This document shows, in pieces, positions 1-8,134 of a stretch of DNA of 64,000 nucleotides. The notes under the pieces were generated by a model. It searched no databases and was not told where the DNA came from. It worked only from the letters and a program-made list of their open reading frames with translations. A program made the translations under genes and the position numbers. The stretch spans positions 62,001-126,000 of the forward strand of contig DATFGQ010000037.1 of assembly GCA_035249305.1 (NCBI GenBank), written 5' to 3'. Every line of letters starts with the position of its first letter. Position 1 is the stretch's first letter. This DNA comes from DASUNP01 sp035249305 (lineage in GTDB: Bacteria; Acidobacteriota; Blastocatellia; UBA7656).

Positions 1-416
1 AAGGCGAGCACGTTGACCGAGGCGCGCTTCTGCTCGCGGGCCGACAGGTAATCGCCGACGGGCCAGGGAGAGCCGCCGTCAGGGCCGACCGCCAGCGTGG
101 TTATCCCTTGCGCGATCTGAGTCGTAGCCGCCGTGTCGCTATCGAGCCCCTGCTCCGAGTGGTTATGAATGTCTATGAAGCCCGGCGCGAGGACGAGCCC
201 GCGCGCATTAATGACCTCCTCGCCCGGTTTTGGTGTAAACAATCCCACGCGCGTTATGCGGTCGCCTTCGATGCGCACGTTCGCGCGAAAGGGGCGACGC
301 CCCGTCCCGTCTATGATCGACGCGCCGACTATGACGCGCGATTTAGTCTGACCGGGCGCGGCCACAGATAAAGATGACAGGATCAGAATTAGAAGAATGA
401 AAAGGTTCTTGTGCAT
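1..416 (-). CDS. Exported N-acyl-D-amino-acid deacylase-type amidohydrolase (partial)
   Basis: The gene reads leftwards off the window edge, so only about 138 N-terminal residues are visible. It begins with a hydrophobic signal peptide (MHKNLFILLILI, then SLSVAAPGQ), followed by the small beta domain of amidohydrolases (SRVIVGASIIDGTGRRPFRA) and the first metal-binding motif PGFIDIHNHSE. The His-x-His in 'DIHNH' provides two metal ligands. The spacing and the 'PGFIDIHNHSEQG' wording resemble D-aminoacylase and N-acyl-D-glutamate or aspartate deacylases, which hydrolyse N-acylated D-amino acids, here probably in the periplasm. Substrate specificity cannot be decided because the barrel is missing. 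It diverges from the amidohydrolase starting at 494. Confidence 0.75.
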   Translation of the reverse strand, partial: MHKNLFILLILILSSLSVAAPGQTKSRVIVGASIIDGTGRRPFRANVRIEGDRITRVGLFTPKPGEEVINARGLVLAPGFIDIHNHSEQGLDSDTAATTQIAQGITTLAVGPDGGSPWPVGDYLSAREQKRASVNVLA

Positions 417-493
417 AATCAATCTCAAATTACACCAAAGTTTTGTAAAATCAAATTTGAAACCGCGCGCGTCCTGTTATTTAATGTGGGGCT

Positions 494-1477
494 ATGAAGC
501 TCGACCTCCACACCCACTACTACCCCGAAAAGTTTTTTCAGATGGTCCGCGACTGGGGCTCCGAGTTCTCTTTCGACAAAGACCCGACCGGGCGCACCAT
601 CATAACTCATCGCGGAACCCGGTTCTTCGGCGTCACGCCGCCGATGACCGACGTCGATAAACGGCTCGAAGACATGGACCGCGTCGGCATCGATACGGAA
701 GTGATTTCTCTTTCGACGCCGAACATCTTCTTCGCAGACGCCACCCGTCAGCCCGAAGTGGCCCGCGTCATAAACGACTCTTACGCCGAGCTGATCGCTA
801 AACACCCCGCCCGCTTCAAAGGCTTCGCCTCGATCCCCATGGACGCGCCCGACGCCGCTATCGGCGAGCTTCACAGGGCGATCGATGAGCTTAAGATGAA
901 CGGCGTCATCCTGCTCAGCAACATCCGCGGCCGCGCGCTCACTTCGCCGGACTACCGGCCCTTCTTCGAAGAGGCCAACCGGATGAAGCTCTGCATTTTC
1001 CTCCACCCGATGATCCCCGCCCGTCCCGAAGCCTTCAACGAATACGTGCTCGGGCCGCTGGTCGCCTTCCCGTTCGACACGACGCTCGCGGTCGCGAGGA
1101 TGTGTTACTCGGGCATGCTCCGCGAGTTCACGGACATACGCTGGATCATAGGCCACGCCGGCGGCGCATTGCCTTACATTATGGAGCGGCTCGACAACGG
1201 GCACCGCGACTTCGCCGAATGCCGCGTGAACATCGATCAGTTGCCAAGCGTCTATCTGAAAAAGCTCTACTACGACACGGTCACCTTCAGCCCTCACACG
1301 CTCCGCATGGTGCGCGACATGGTCGGAGTCGATCACATGGTTATGGGGAGCGATTACCCGCACCTGCTCGGCTCGATCGACCGCGCGGTCACCTCGATAG
1401 AAGGTCTGCACATACCTGAAGGCGAGAAGCAAAAGATATTCAGCGGCACGGCGCTGGAAATCCTCAACAACGTCTAA
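494..1477 (+). CDS. Amidohydrolase_2 family protein, ACMSD-like decarboxylase/hydrolase
   Basis: This 327-residue cytoplasmic protein has no signal peptide. It carries the metal-site layout of the 2-amino-3-carboxymuconate-semialdehyde decarboxylase (ACMSD) branch: His6 and His8 in LHTHYYPEKF, His171 in FLHP, His221 in IIGHAGG and Asp287 in GSDYPH. The family decarboxylates or hydrolyses ring-derived carboxylates using one zinc ion, and the length matches. An RBS-like GTGGGG lies just before the ATG. The downstream permease starts 1 base after the stop, so the two are probably co-transcribed, pointing to uptake and breakdown of an amino-acid-derived or aromatic compound. The exact substrate is not deducible. 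Confidence 0.85.
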   Translation: MKLDLHTHYYPEKFFQMVRDWGSEFSFDKDPTGRTIITHRGTRFFGVTPPMTDVDKRLEDMDRVGIDTEVISLSTPNIFFADATRQPEVARVINDSYAELIAKHPARFKGFASIPMDAPDAAIGELHRAIDELKMNGVILLSNIRGRALTSPDYRPFFEEANRMKLCIFLHPMIPARPEAFNEYVLGPLVAFPFDTTLAVARMCYSGMLREFTDIRWIIGHAGGALPYIMERLDNGHRDFAECRVNIDQLPSVYLKKLYYDTVTFSPHTLRMVRDMVGVDHMVMGSDYPHLLGSIDRAVTSIEGLHIPEGEKQKIFSGTALEILNNV

Positions 1478-1478
1478 T

Positions 1479-2786
1479 GTGAAGAACCACGACGCGACCG
1501 CTGCAAAGACCGAAGCCCGACAGCCGCGACTCGTTCGCGCGATCGGGCTGTTCGGCCTCACCGCCATTGCCGTAAACGGAGTCATCGGGTCGGGCATCTT
1601 CGTGCTGCCTTCGACCGTGGCCTCGATCCTTGGAACGTCGAGCCCCGTGGCCTACGTCATCGCGGCCGTGCTCATCGCTTTAATAGCGGCTTGCTTCGCC
1701 GAGGCGGGGAGCATGTTCGAGCGGACGGGCGGGCCTTACCTCTACGCGCGCGAGGCGTTCGGGGGGTTCATAGGGTTCGAGGTAGGCTGGATGTTTCTGT
1801 TAGCTCGGCTCGCGGCGGCGGCGGCGATAAGCAACGCGTTCGCTTCTTACCTGGGCTATTTCTGGCCGCCGCTCGCGAGCGGGGCCGGGCGCGTAGCGGC
1901 CATCACGCTGCTGGTCGCGGGACTGGCGTGGATAAATCTCGCGGGCATCCGTCACGGCTCGCGCGCGGTGAACGTGTTGACGATAGCAAAGCTCGTCCCG
2001 CTGCTTCTCTTCATATCGGCCGGCCTCTTCTTCGTCGACGGCGACAGGTTCGAGTTAATCGCATTGCCTGAGATGAGCGGCTTGCAGCAGGCCGGGCTCG
2101 CGCTGATCTTCGCCTTCGGCGGGTTCGAGAACGCTTCGATACCTACGGAAGAGGCCAGAGACCCTAGAGAGAATCTGCCCATCGCCCTGCTGATAGCAAT
2201 CGCGCTGACCGCGATTCTCTACATACTGATACAGATCGTCGCTCAAGGGACGCTCGCCGACATTACTAACGATCAGACGCCGATCGCTTCGGCCGGGCGC
2301 ACATTCCTGGGGCCTGCGGGCGGGGCGATAATCGCGGCGGGCGCTGTGTTATCGACGAGCGGCTCGTATAGCGCGCTGGGCCTGGTCGGCCCGCGCATAC
2401 TCTACGCGTTCGCGGAGGGCGGCCAGTTGCCCGCCCCGCTCGCCCGCGTGCACCCGCGCTACCGCACGCCTCACGTGGCGGTGATCGTCTTCGCGGTCGC
2501 CGCGTGGGCGGTCGCGCTGTACGGGGATTTCCGAGCGCTCGTCATGGTGAGCGCGATAGCGCGGTTGGTCTTCAGCGCCGCGACCTGCCTGGCGGTGCTC
2601 GTGCTGAGACGTAAGATGCCCGACGCGCCGCGCAAGTTCAAACTGCCGTTCGGCCCATTGATCCCCATTCTCGCGGCGATACTTTCGGCATGGCTGCTTG
2701 TAGGGATGAACGAGGGCCAGATGATCGCGGGCGCGGCGGCGTTGATTGCGGGCGCGTTATTCTATTTAATCTTCCGCAACCGATGA
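1479..2786 (+). CDS. APC-family amino acid permease
   Basis: This 435-residue integral membrane protein has about 12 hydrophobic segments. The first helix holds the substrate-binding signature of the APC superfamily, AVNGVIGSGIFVLPS (roughly residues 29-43), and the sequence continues with FAEAGSMFERTGGPYLYAREAFG, typical of this family. It probably imports an amino acid or related amine by proton or sodium symport. The start is a GTG one base after the stop of the amidohydrolase, so translation is probably coupled and the pair likely acts on one substrate. A second permease of the same type is at 8300-9613. Confidence 0.88.
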   Translation: MKNHDATAAKTEARQPRLVRAIGLFGLTAIAVNGVIGSGIFVLPSTVASILGTSSPVAYVIAAVLIALIAACFAEAGSMFERTGGPYLYAREAFGGFIGFEVGWMFLLARLAAAAAISNAFASYLGYFWPPLASGAGRVAAITLLVAGLAWINLAGIRHGSRAVNVLTIAKLVPLLLFISAGLFFVDGDRFELIALPEMSGLQQAGLALIFAFGGFENASIPTEEARDPRENLPIALLIAIALTAILYILIQIVAQGTLADITNDQTPIASAGRTFLGPAGGAIIAAGAVLSTSGSYSALGLVGPRILYAFAEGGQLPAPLARVHPRYRTPHVAVIVFAVAAWAVALYGDFRALVMVSAIARLVFSAATCLAVLVLRRKMPDAPRKFKLPFGPLIPILAAILSAWLLVGMNEGQMIAGAAALIAGALFYLIFRNR

Positions 2787-2816
2787 TGAAACGAGCCCGC
2801 AGCATATAGCTTCGTT

Positions 2817-2909
2817 ATATAACAAGCGCGCGCAGTGGAACGCGGCGGGCGAGATTCGTATGATATTTTCAGCGCCTTGCGCTACGCCCACTGATGCGAA
2901 CCGTTAGGC
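2817..2909 (+). repeat. Integron attC-like recombination site (lone)
   Basis: A 93-base stretch after the permease resembles a cassette attC site. It starts with an R''-like ATATAAC followed by AAGCGCGCGCAG and ends in TGATGCGAACC plus the R' core GTTAGGC (2903-2909). The arms pair imperfectly: CAGTGG (2833-2838) with CCACTG (2888-2893), then CGCGGCG with the CGCTACG side. No integrase gene and no second site is seen, so it could be a relic or a chance match. Confidence 0.4.
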
Positions 2910-3038
2910 GCACTTAGGGCCATTGTCTATTCGGATTCGGGTAACTGCTCACCAAGTTCTAAAGCCATTTCACTTTAACGCTACTTAATCTGGGGTTGTT
3001 TGTAATGCCTATTTTTTGAAAGCCCTTTACTGGCTAGC

Positions 3039-3068
3039 AGAGGGCAGGGGTAGTTACCCCTGCCCTCT
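3039..3068. terminator. Perfect 14-bp hairpin between convergent genes
   Basis: The arms AGAGGGCAGGGGTA (3039-3052) and their exact complement (3055-3068) are separated by only GT. It sits directly beyond the stop of the leftward gene at 3075 and after the rightward permease, so it can serve as a bidirectional terminator. No immediate U tract follows on either strand. Confidence 0.6.
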
Positions 3069-3074
3069 CGTGTC

Positions 3075-3332
3075 TTAGAGAGGAATCACCAGGGTGACAG
3101 TTACACTATCGCAGTTCGAAATCGTAGTCGAGCCGCTTCCGTAATGCCAACTGCTGTGCATCACGCCGTTGCAGTCTGTGTAGGTGTATTCGACATAGGC
3201 GGCTGGAACGCCTGTATTGATAGCACAGTTAGTACATCCGCAGCCCCACGAACTTAGCAAGGCAGTGAGGCAAAAGGCAATGGCCAGGAATCTAGGGATG
3301 AGCGATGTTTTCACAATCTCTAATCTTTTCAT
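3075..3332 (-). CDS. Small cysteine-rich exported protein, function unknown
   Basis: This 85-residue protein starts with a basic N-terminus and a hydrophobic segment (FLAIAFCLTALLSSWGC). A short mature part contains several cysteines (CGCTNC near residues 31-36, then two more) and a Thr/Ser-rich beta-like tail. The GC motif after the hydrophobic stretch could be a lipobox. The start codon overlaps the stop of the upstream gene (ATGA at 3329-3332), so the two are translationally coupled. Base use is visibly richer in A and T than in neighbouring genes. I do not recognise a family. Confidence 0.6.
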   Translation of the reverse strand: MKRLEIVKTSLIPRFLAIAFCLTALLSSWGCGCTNCAINTGVPAAYVEYTYTDCNGVMHSSWHYGSGSTTISNCDSVTVTLVIPL

Positions 3333-4240
3333 AGTTGTCCCAGTGCCTCCAATCTATTCAAGAATTTGATCACCGTTTGGTCACCGAAGAAGATGTCAGA
3401 CGGTGAAGAATATAAGTACCCGTTTTCACCGAACGGGCGGCGACCTGCTGCGCTACGAGGTACACCATGCGCAGTGAAGAGGCGATCTTCGATCCGTTGC
3501 ATTACATTCAATTGTCGTGAAAGGCTGAAAACCAGATCATCATCCGTGATCAGGGAATAGCCCAGAGTGTATGACTGTACCGGGGAGAGATCATTACCAG
3601 ACCAGCCGGATACTTCAGCCTGCAACTCCGAAAAGCGTTTTTGCAGATGTTCGGCTATGATCCCTGGCGCTAGAGAACGGTACAGAAGAGCCTCAGGCGT
3701 AGAACTGTCCCTGTACTCTTTTGCTTTCTGGATGAATGTCGGGGCGTCCTTCACACCCTGACCTGTTTTCCGCAAAACAACCTGGGGCGACCAGTAAGAA
3801 ACGTTCCGGGCATCGGTACAGACGCGAAACGAATTGTTAGCCATAGAATCAATCTGAGCATCGGTGACGCTTGCCAGTCGTTCGTGCAGGGAATCGGAGA
3901 GCGCGCCAGCAACCTGAGAGGGTGTGAGCCTGCGTAGCTGCCCGTTGAGAGTGCGCGTCTCGAGGTCTTGCAGGCGGTTTGAGATAGAAGCGGAGATCGT
4001 TACGCTGCTTCTAGAGCTAACAAAAGAGGCGACAGAGTTGACCGATTGGGCTACTTCTGAAGGATTTGTTGCGAAGGTAACAGAGGTTCCTATACCTTCC
4101 TGGAGAGGCGAGACGTTGGCACGCGCAGTATCAAGTAAGGGTGTGGATCGGTAAAAAAGAAGACGATTCCCGACACACATCACAATGAAAGCGAATACCG
4201 CGAGTGCAAGGTAGATTCTTAGTCGTTTTCGCTTTTCCAT
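3329..4240 (-). CDS. Membrane-anchored protein of unknown function
   Basis: This 303-residue protein has a basic N-terminus (MEKRKRLRIY) and a single hydrophobic helix at about residues 9-28; the remainder is a hydrophilic, presumably extracytoplasmic helical domain. Two segments describe gonadal-hormone-like repetition of nothing I recognise, so no function is assigned. A strong ribosome binding site (GAGGAGG) precedes the ATG. It is followed by the coupled cysteine-rich gene at 3075. Codon use and the AT-rich upstream region (4241-4463) differ from surrounding genes, which may indicate acquired DNA. A secreted or cell-surface pair is the most that context supports. Confidence 0.6.
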   Translation of the reverse strand: MEKRKRLRIYLALAVFAFIVMCVGNRLLFYRSTPLLDTARANVSPLQEGIGTSVTFATNPSEVAQSVNSVASFVSSRSSVTISASISNRLQDLETRTLNGQLRRLTPSQVAGALSDSLHERLASVTDAQIDSMANNSFRVCTDARNVSYWSPQVVLRKTGQGVKDAPTFIQKAKEYRDSSTPEALLYRSLAPGIIAEHLQKRFSELQAEVSGWSGNDLSPVQSYTLGYSLITDDDLVFSLSRQLNVMQRIEDRLFTAHGVPRSAAGRRPFGENGYLYSSPSDIFFGDQTVIKFLNRLEALGQL

Positions 4241-4463
4241 GGTTGTTCCTCCTCATAAGGTGTAAGCGAGAACAAAGGTCGTTAGACTTTGCGAATCTTC
4301 AGATATTAAGGTTATCGAAAACTTGATCTGTATGGGTTGATTATATACAAACTAAGAATTCAATTTATTACGTCTTTATTATGATTATAATTACATAAAT
4401 ATGATCTGACCTGTTCAAGTGCGCATGACTTTGATTTGACGATGGAAGTTGAGGCTGCGCGGA
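4241..4463. other. AT-rich intergenic region
   Basis: This stretch is clearly lower in GC than the rest of the window, with runs such as AATTCAATTTATTACG and TATGATTATAATTACATAAAT. It separates the atypical pair 3075-4240 from the enoyl-CoA hydratase gene and probably contains the promoter of the leftward pair. No gene or clear palindrome was found. Confidence 0.5.
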
Positions 4464-5228
4464 TCACTTCTTGAGGAATCGCTCGACGCCGCGCTTGCAA
4501 TCGGGCGTCATCCTGGTGATAGCGTTCAACTGAACGCCGGCTTCGATCGCCGCCTCGAACGCCATCCCGTCCATGTGGTAGAGCAGGTTCTTGGCGAGGC
4601 TCATGGCGGTCGCCGATTTCTTAGCCATCTCGGCGACGTACTCTTCGGCGCGGCTTTCGAACTCTTCGTCGGCGAAGACGCGGTTTATGATCCCCAAGCC
4701 GAGCGCCGTTTCCGCGCCGATCACCTCGCCGCGAGTTATCAGCTCGAAGGCGCGCTTTTCAGAGACGGACCGGCGCAGTATGGCCATGACCATCGCAGGT
4801 ATGAAGCCTATGTTGACCTCGGGGTAGCCGAACTGCGCAGACCCGGCCGCAAGCACTATGTCGCAGGCGGTCGCCAGCCCGCACCCGCCCGCGAGCGCGC
4901 GCCCCTGGACCGCCGCGATAATGGGCCGCGGGTGGCGGCGCATCTCTATGAACAGCTCGCCCAACCGCCGCGCGTCTTCCACGTTCTCCATCACGGTCGC
5001 CTCGCTTATGCGGCGGAGCGCGGCCAGGTCCGCGCCCGAGCAGAAATCCTTGCCCGCGCCCTTGATCAGGACCGCGCGGACGCTCTGGTCGCGCCCGGCC
5101 TGTCGGAGCGCGTCTTTGACTTCGCCGACTATTTCGTCGTCGAGCGCGTTACGCTTGTCGGGCCGGTTGAGCGTTATGCGCGCGACCGCGCCTTCGACCG
5201 AGTAGATGATCTTCTGGTATTCAGGCAT
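4464..5228 (-). CDS. Enoyl-CoA hydratase/isomerase (crotonase family)
   Basis: This 254-residue protein has full crotonase length. The N-terminal beta strand ARITLNRPDKRNALD is followed by the two oxyanion-hole regions, GKDFCSGADLAAL (about residues 60-72) and GRALAGGCGLATACDI (about 109-124). The catalytic glutamate lies in GYPEVNIGF. The family adds water to, or isomerises, 2-enoyl-CoA esters in beta-oxidation and branched-chain or terpene catabolism. The AtuA-type genes on the same strand at 6180-7894 support a role in breakdown of branched acyl-CoA compounds. It has no clear ribosome binding site. Confidence 0.9.
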   Translation of the reverse strand: MPEYQKIIYSVEGAVARITLNRPDKRNALDDEIVGEVKDALRQAGRDQSVRAVLIKGAGKDFCSGADLAALRRISEATVMENVEDARRLGELFIEMRRHPRPIIAAVQGRALAGGCGLATACDIVLAAGSAQFGYPEVNIGFIPAMVMAILRRSVSEKRAFELITRGEVIGAETALGLGIINRVFADEEFESRAEEYVAEMAKKSATAMSLAKNLLYHMDGMAFEAAIEAGVQLNAITRMTPDCKRGVERFLKK

Positions 5229-5293
5229 CGGGCTCAGCTTACCAAGCGGCCCGGCGGGTTATCAAGCAGCCTGAAGTCAGGACTCTTTATTGT

Positions 5294-5326
5294 CGAAAGG
5301 GCTGGCAATGCGAGCCAGCCCTTTCG
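5294..5326. terminator. 13-bp perfect hairpin after the HTH gene
   Basis: The arms CGAAAGGGCTGGC (5294-5306) and its complement (5314-5326) enclose a 7-base loop. It lies immediately beyond the stop codon of the leftward HTH gene (5333), consistent with a terminator, although no strong U run follows on either strand. Confidence 0.55.
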
Positions 5327-5332
5327 ACTCGC

Positions 5333-5611
5333 TCAGACGATCTGCCGCTCCTGCGCCAGCCTGCGCATGCGAAGCAGCGTCGAGTTATTCGGGCGGCTCG
5401 TGCTGGCGAACCAGCGGTCGACGGTCGAGCGGTGGACGCCGAGCGCGCGGGCGAGCTCTTCCCTGTTGTTATGAAAATAGTCGAACAGCTTTGGCAGTAG
5501 CTCCGTGGCGTCCACGTCCGAGACGTCCGGCTTTTGATTTGCGGAGATCGTTTCCGTGTTACGCGGCTGCGGCTCTTTCGCCTGGCTTGCTGCTTGGCCT
5601 CTTCTATTCAT
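5333..5611 (-). CDS. Small helix-turn-helix DNA-binding protein
   Basis: This 92-residue protein starts at the ATG at 5611, chosen because GAGGG lies six bases upstream; an ATG 39 bases further upstream lacks such a site. The first 45 residues are polar and probably unstructured. The C-terminal half contains a helix-turn-helix, NREELARALGVHRSTVDRWF, typical of XRE/Fis-like regulators, followed by a basic tail (LRMRRLAQERQ). It is likely a transcription regulator, target unknown. A hairpin at 5294 follows the gene. Confidence 0.7.
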   Translation of the reverse strand: MNRRGQAASQAKEPQPRNTETISANQKPDVSDVDATELLPKLFDYFHNNREELARALGVHRSTVDRWFASTSRPNNSTLLRMRRLAQERQIV

Positions 5612-5757
5612 CTGAACCCTCGATAAAGCCTTCTCAGAATAGCTCAGCAAGCGCCACGCGTCAGATCAAAGCCGACACTTTCAGATTATCAAACTAACGT
5701 AGACCGGATCAAGCAACCCGCCCGCGACCGAAGTGGCGGCCACTGATTGGCGGGCGC

Positions 5758-6030
5758 TCAGAATTTTCCGATGAGTATCAGCACGCCGATGATGATGAAG
5801 GCGACGGCCGCCACGCGCTTTATCCATTCGAGCGGCAGGTACTGGCTCAGCAAAGCGCCGACGGCCACGCCTAAGGCCGAGACGCAGACGAGCGCTATCG
5901 ACGAGCCAATGAATACGGCCCACGGCCTTTTCGTCTGAGCGGCCATAGTCATCGCGGCCAGTTGAGTCTTGTCGCCCATCTCCGCGAGAAAGATCATGCC
6001 AAAGGTCGTGAGCACGACGCGCCAGTCCAT
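5758..6030 (-). CDS. Half-size TMEM165/GDT1 (UPF0016) cation transporter
   Basis: This 90-residue membrane protein starts at the ATG at 6030, preceded by AAAGGAGAG. It has three hydrophobic helices and one copy of the family signature E-x-G-D-K-T, at Glu17 to Thr22 (AEMGDKTQLA). GDT1 proteins export Mn2+ or Ca2+; most have two such repeats in about 200 residues, so this single-repeat form would have to dimerise. It ends in VLILIGKF. It follows the AtuA genes on the same strand, but a palindromic repeat lies between, so operon membership is uncertain. Confidence 0.85.
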   Translation of the reverse strand: MDWRVVLTTFGMIFLAEMGDKTQLAAMTMAAQTKRPWAVFIGSSIALVCVSALGVAVGALLSQYLPLEWIKRVAAVAFIIIGVLILIGKF

Positions 6031-6083
6031 CCGCTCTCCTTTCCAGAGGTGAGTGAGAAGCCCCAGGTGTATAAGATCAACAA

Positions 6084-6154
6084 GCCTCGAAGAGGCGTAA
6101 TTCAATAGGGAAGCCCCGTAGGGGCATGATATATCACTCGCCTTCAAGGCTTTT
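6084..6154. repeat. Palindrome cluster A
   Basis: Three short hairpins in a row: GCCTCGAAGAGGC (6084-6096), GCCCCGTAGGGGC (6113-6125) and GCCTTCAAGGC (6140-6150), with the linker ATTCAATAG between the first two. The same palindromes and linker recur at 21.6, 40.4, 48.6, 53.2 and 60.6 kb. Confidence 0.85.
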
Positions 6155-6179
6155 ACCCTCTTTCAGATATACACTAAGG

Positions 6180-6521
6180 TCAAGCCAGCTCGCCGGCCAG
6201 CCGGTCGTCGACTTCGATCTCCATGCGCAACAGGGCCGTGCTGTAGGTCTTCCCCTGCGCGTCGGTCTTTAACGAAAGCGTGCCGCCGCCGTCCAGGCTC
6301 TCGTGCAACAGGAAATTGAGCGCGCCGAGGTTCGGTATCTCGAACCGCTCGACCTCGCCCAGGCAGATGCCTCGGAAATGCTCTTTCACGCGCTCGGCCG
6401 TCACCTGCTCGACGAGTATTGAATAATACTCGGGCTTGTAGGCAATCAATCCTACGTTAGCCGTGTCGCCCTTATCGCCCGAGCGCGCGTGCGCCAGTTT
6501 AACCAGTTTAACTTTTGCCAT
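6180..6521 (-). CDS. AtuA C-terminal-domain protein (small subunit)
   Basis: This 113-residue protein starts KVKLVKLAHARSGDKGDTANVG and continues with a compact alpha/beta domain; the family signature 'ARSGDKGDTANVGL' is that of the C-terminal portion of acyclic terpene utilisation protein AtuA. In many bacteria AtuA is one longer polypeptide, whereas here the domain is encoded separately, five bases after the stop of the large part at 6527. Its biochemical role is unproven; the clusters containing it degrade citronellol/geraniol or leucine-type acyl-CoA intermediates. Confidence 0.85.
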   Translation of the reverse strand: MAKVKLVKLAHARSGDKGDTANVGLIAYKPEYYSILVEQVTAERVKEHFRGICLGEVERFEIPNLGALNFLLHESLDGGGTLSLKTDAQGKTYSTALLRMEIEVDDRLAGELA

Positions 6522-6526
6522 CTCAG

Positions 6527-7894
6527 TTATGCCTCTAGGACGGAAACTTCGGGCGCGACCTCGCTCTTAGGGATCAGCGCGGGCCAGTAAGCGATGATCT
6601 CTTCGACCTTGGGCCGCCCGCCCGCGAACCCCGTGACGGTCGGCGGGCCGTTGAGCACGAGCGGCGCTATCTCGCGCGTGAACCGCTCGACGGCCGCCGT
6701 GTCCTGGCCTCGAACGCCTATGCGGAAAGTTACTTCAGCAATATCGTCGGGCGGGTCGCCCGCAAGCGGGCCGTGACACGCGTTGACGCCAACGAGCTCC
6801 GTCAGTATCTGATCGAACTTCAGCCCGAGACGGTCCAGCCGCTCTCTTAGCACGCGGTCGGCGGCCTGGGCTTTCCTGTAGGCGTCGGGCCACGCGTAAA
6901 CGAGCGAGCCGACGGCCTTCCACCCGGCCGAGTAGCTTATCGAGACTTTGTACATGTCGGTCGCGGGCCGGCCCTTGATGCCGGAGAACCTCACGCGGTC
7001 GCGGGCCTCCTGCTCAAGGTTGATCGTCGTGAAGTCGGCTACGCAATCGGGCGTGATGTAGCTGCGGGGGTCTCCCATCTCGTAAACGAGCTGCTCTTTG
7101 ACCGAAGCCACGGTGATGCGCCCGCCCGTCCCTTCGTGCTTTGTGATGACGAACGCGCCGTCGGGCTGGGCTTCGATTATCGGGTAGCCAATGTCCGCGA
7201 CGTTGGGTATCGAGTCCCAGTCGATCAGGCAGTTGCCGCCCGTGCATTGCGCGCCGCACTCAACCGTGTGGCCCGCGATCGTGCCCGCGGCCAACAAATC
7301 CCAGGCGTCCGTTGCCCAGCCGAACTCGTGAATCATCGGCCCGAGCGCAAGGCCCGTGTCCGTAGCGCGGCCGGCTATGATGATCTGCCCGCCCTGGTCG
7401 AGCGCCTGGGCCAGAGGGCGGCCGCCGAAATAGACGTTCGCGCTTGCGACGCGAGAACGGACCGAAGAGAGCGGCTCCCCTGTGTCGAGGTTCGTGAGCG
7501 CGACGCCCCGCTCTATGTACTCGTCCAGGCGGTGCATTATGTCGTCGCCCGCGACTATGCCTATGCGCGCGCGGCCGCCGAAGCCCGCTCGCCGCGCCAC
7601 GTCGATGACGGCGTCGCGGCAGGCTTCGGGGTTGACGCCGCCCGCGTTGGCGACGACCTTGATGTTGCGCTCTACAAGGTCGGGCAGAATCTGTTCGATC
7701 ATAGAGACGAAGTCGCGCGCGTAGCCCGAGCGCGGGTCGCGCGCGCGCTGCTTCTGCATGATCGACATGGTTATCTCCGCCAGGTAATCGAGCGTCAGGT
7801 AATCGATCGGCCCGCGCCGCACAAGCTCGATGGGCGCGTCGAGCGAATCGCCCCAGAACCCCTGCCCGTTTGCAATCCTGATAGTCTTGGTCAT
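6527..7894 (-). CDS. AtuA family protein (DUF1446), large part
   Basis: This 455-residue cytoplasmic protein begins MTKTIRIANGQGFWGDS, characteristic of the AtuA/DUF1446 family, and includes glycine-rich stretches such as VVANAGGVNPEACRD and FAGGRPKV. The family occurs in acyclic terpene and branched-chain acid catabolism clusters; its catalytic activity is not established. The order on this strand is CDGSH protein (8134), this gene with only three intervening bases, then the small AtuA domain. Together with the crotonase at 4464 this looks like a catabolic gene set, although an acyl-CoA carboxylase is not in the window. Confidence 0.88.
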   Translation of the reverse strand: MTKTIRIANGQGFWGDSLDAPIELVRRGPIDYLTLDYLAEITMSIMQKQRARDPRSGYARDFVSMIEQILPDLVERNIKVVANAGGVNPEACRDAVIDVARRAGFGGRARIGIVAGDDIMHRLDEYIERGVALTNLDTGEPLSSVRSRVASANVYFGGRPLAQALDQGGQIIIAGRATDTGLALGPMIHEFGWATDAWDLLAAGTIAGHTVECGAQCTGGNCLIDWDSIPNVADIGYPIIEAQPDGAFVITKHEGTGGRITVASVKEQLVYEMGDPRSYITPDCVADFTTINLEQEARDRVRFSGIKGRPATDMYKVSISYSAGWKAVGSLVYAWPDAYRKAQAADRVLRERLDRLGLKFDQILTELVGVNACHGPLAGDPPDDIAEVTFRIGVRGQDTAAVERFTREIAPLVLNGPPTVTGFAGGRPKVEEIIAYWPALIPKSEVAPEVSVLEA

Positions 7895-7897
7895 TTG

Positions 7898-8134
7898 TTA
7901 AACCTTAGGCTTTGGAGGCGGCAGATCTCTAGCCTCGACTTTGTCTTGAAACCCCGTGCGCGCGTGGCTGCCGTCGCAGAAGGGCTTGTTGTTCGACTGC
8001 CCGCAGCGGCACAGCGAGATCACTGTGCGGCCCGCGAGGCCGAACTCTTTGCCTGTTGGGTCTTTGATGACGAAATCGCCGCTCACCTTAACCGAGCCGT
8101 CGTTATTAATTATTATCTCTACGGGATCGCTCAT
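7898..8134 (-). CDS. CDGSH iron-sulfur domain protein
   Basis: This 78-residue protein starts at the ATG at 8134, preceded by GAGAGGAGC. It contains the CDGSH [2Fe-2S] motif with ligands Cys42, Cys44, Cys53 and His57 (LCRCGQSNNKPFCDGSH), the three-Cys/one-His arrangement of mitoNEET-type proteins. The N-terminal part is a short beta domain (EIIINNDGSVKVSGDFVI) common in bacterial single-CDGSH proteins. Family members are thought to act in electron transfer or iron-sulfur handling. It lies first in the leftward operon with AtuA. Confidence 0.9.
   Translation of the reverse strand: MSDPVEIIINNDGSVKVSGDFVIKDPTGKEFGLAGRTVISLCRCGQSNNKPFCDGSHARTGFQDKVEARDLPPPKPKV

Noticed and set aside
4241..4463. 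Second attC site (a GTTAGAC core near 4280)
   Set aside because: There is no matching RYYYAAC core at the right distance and no inner stem.
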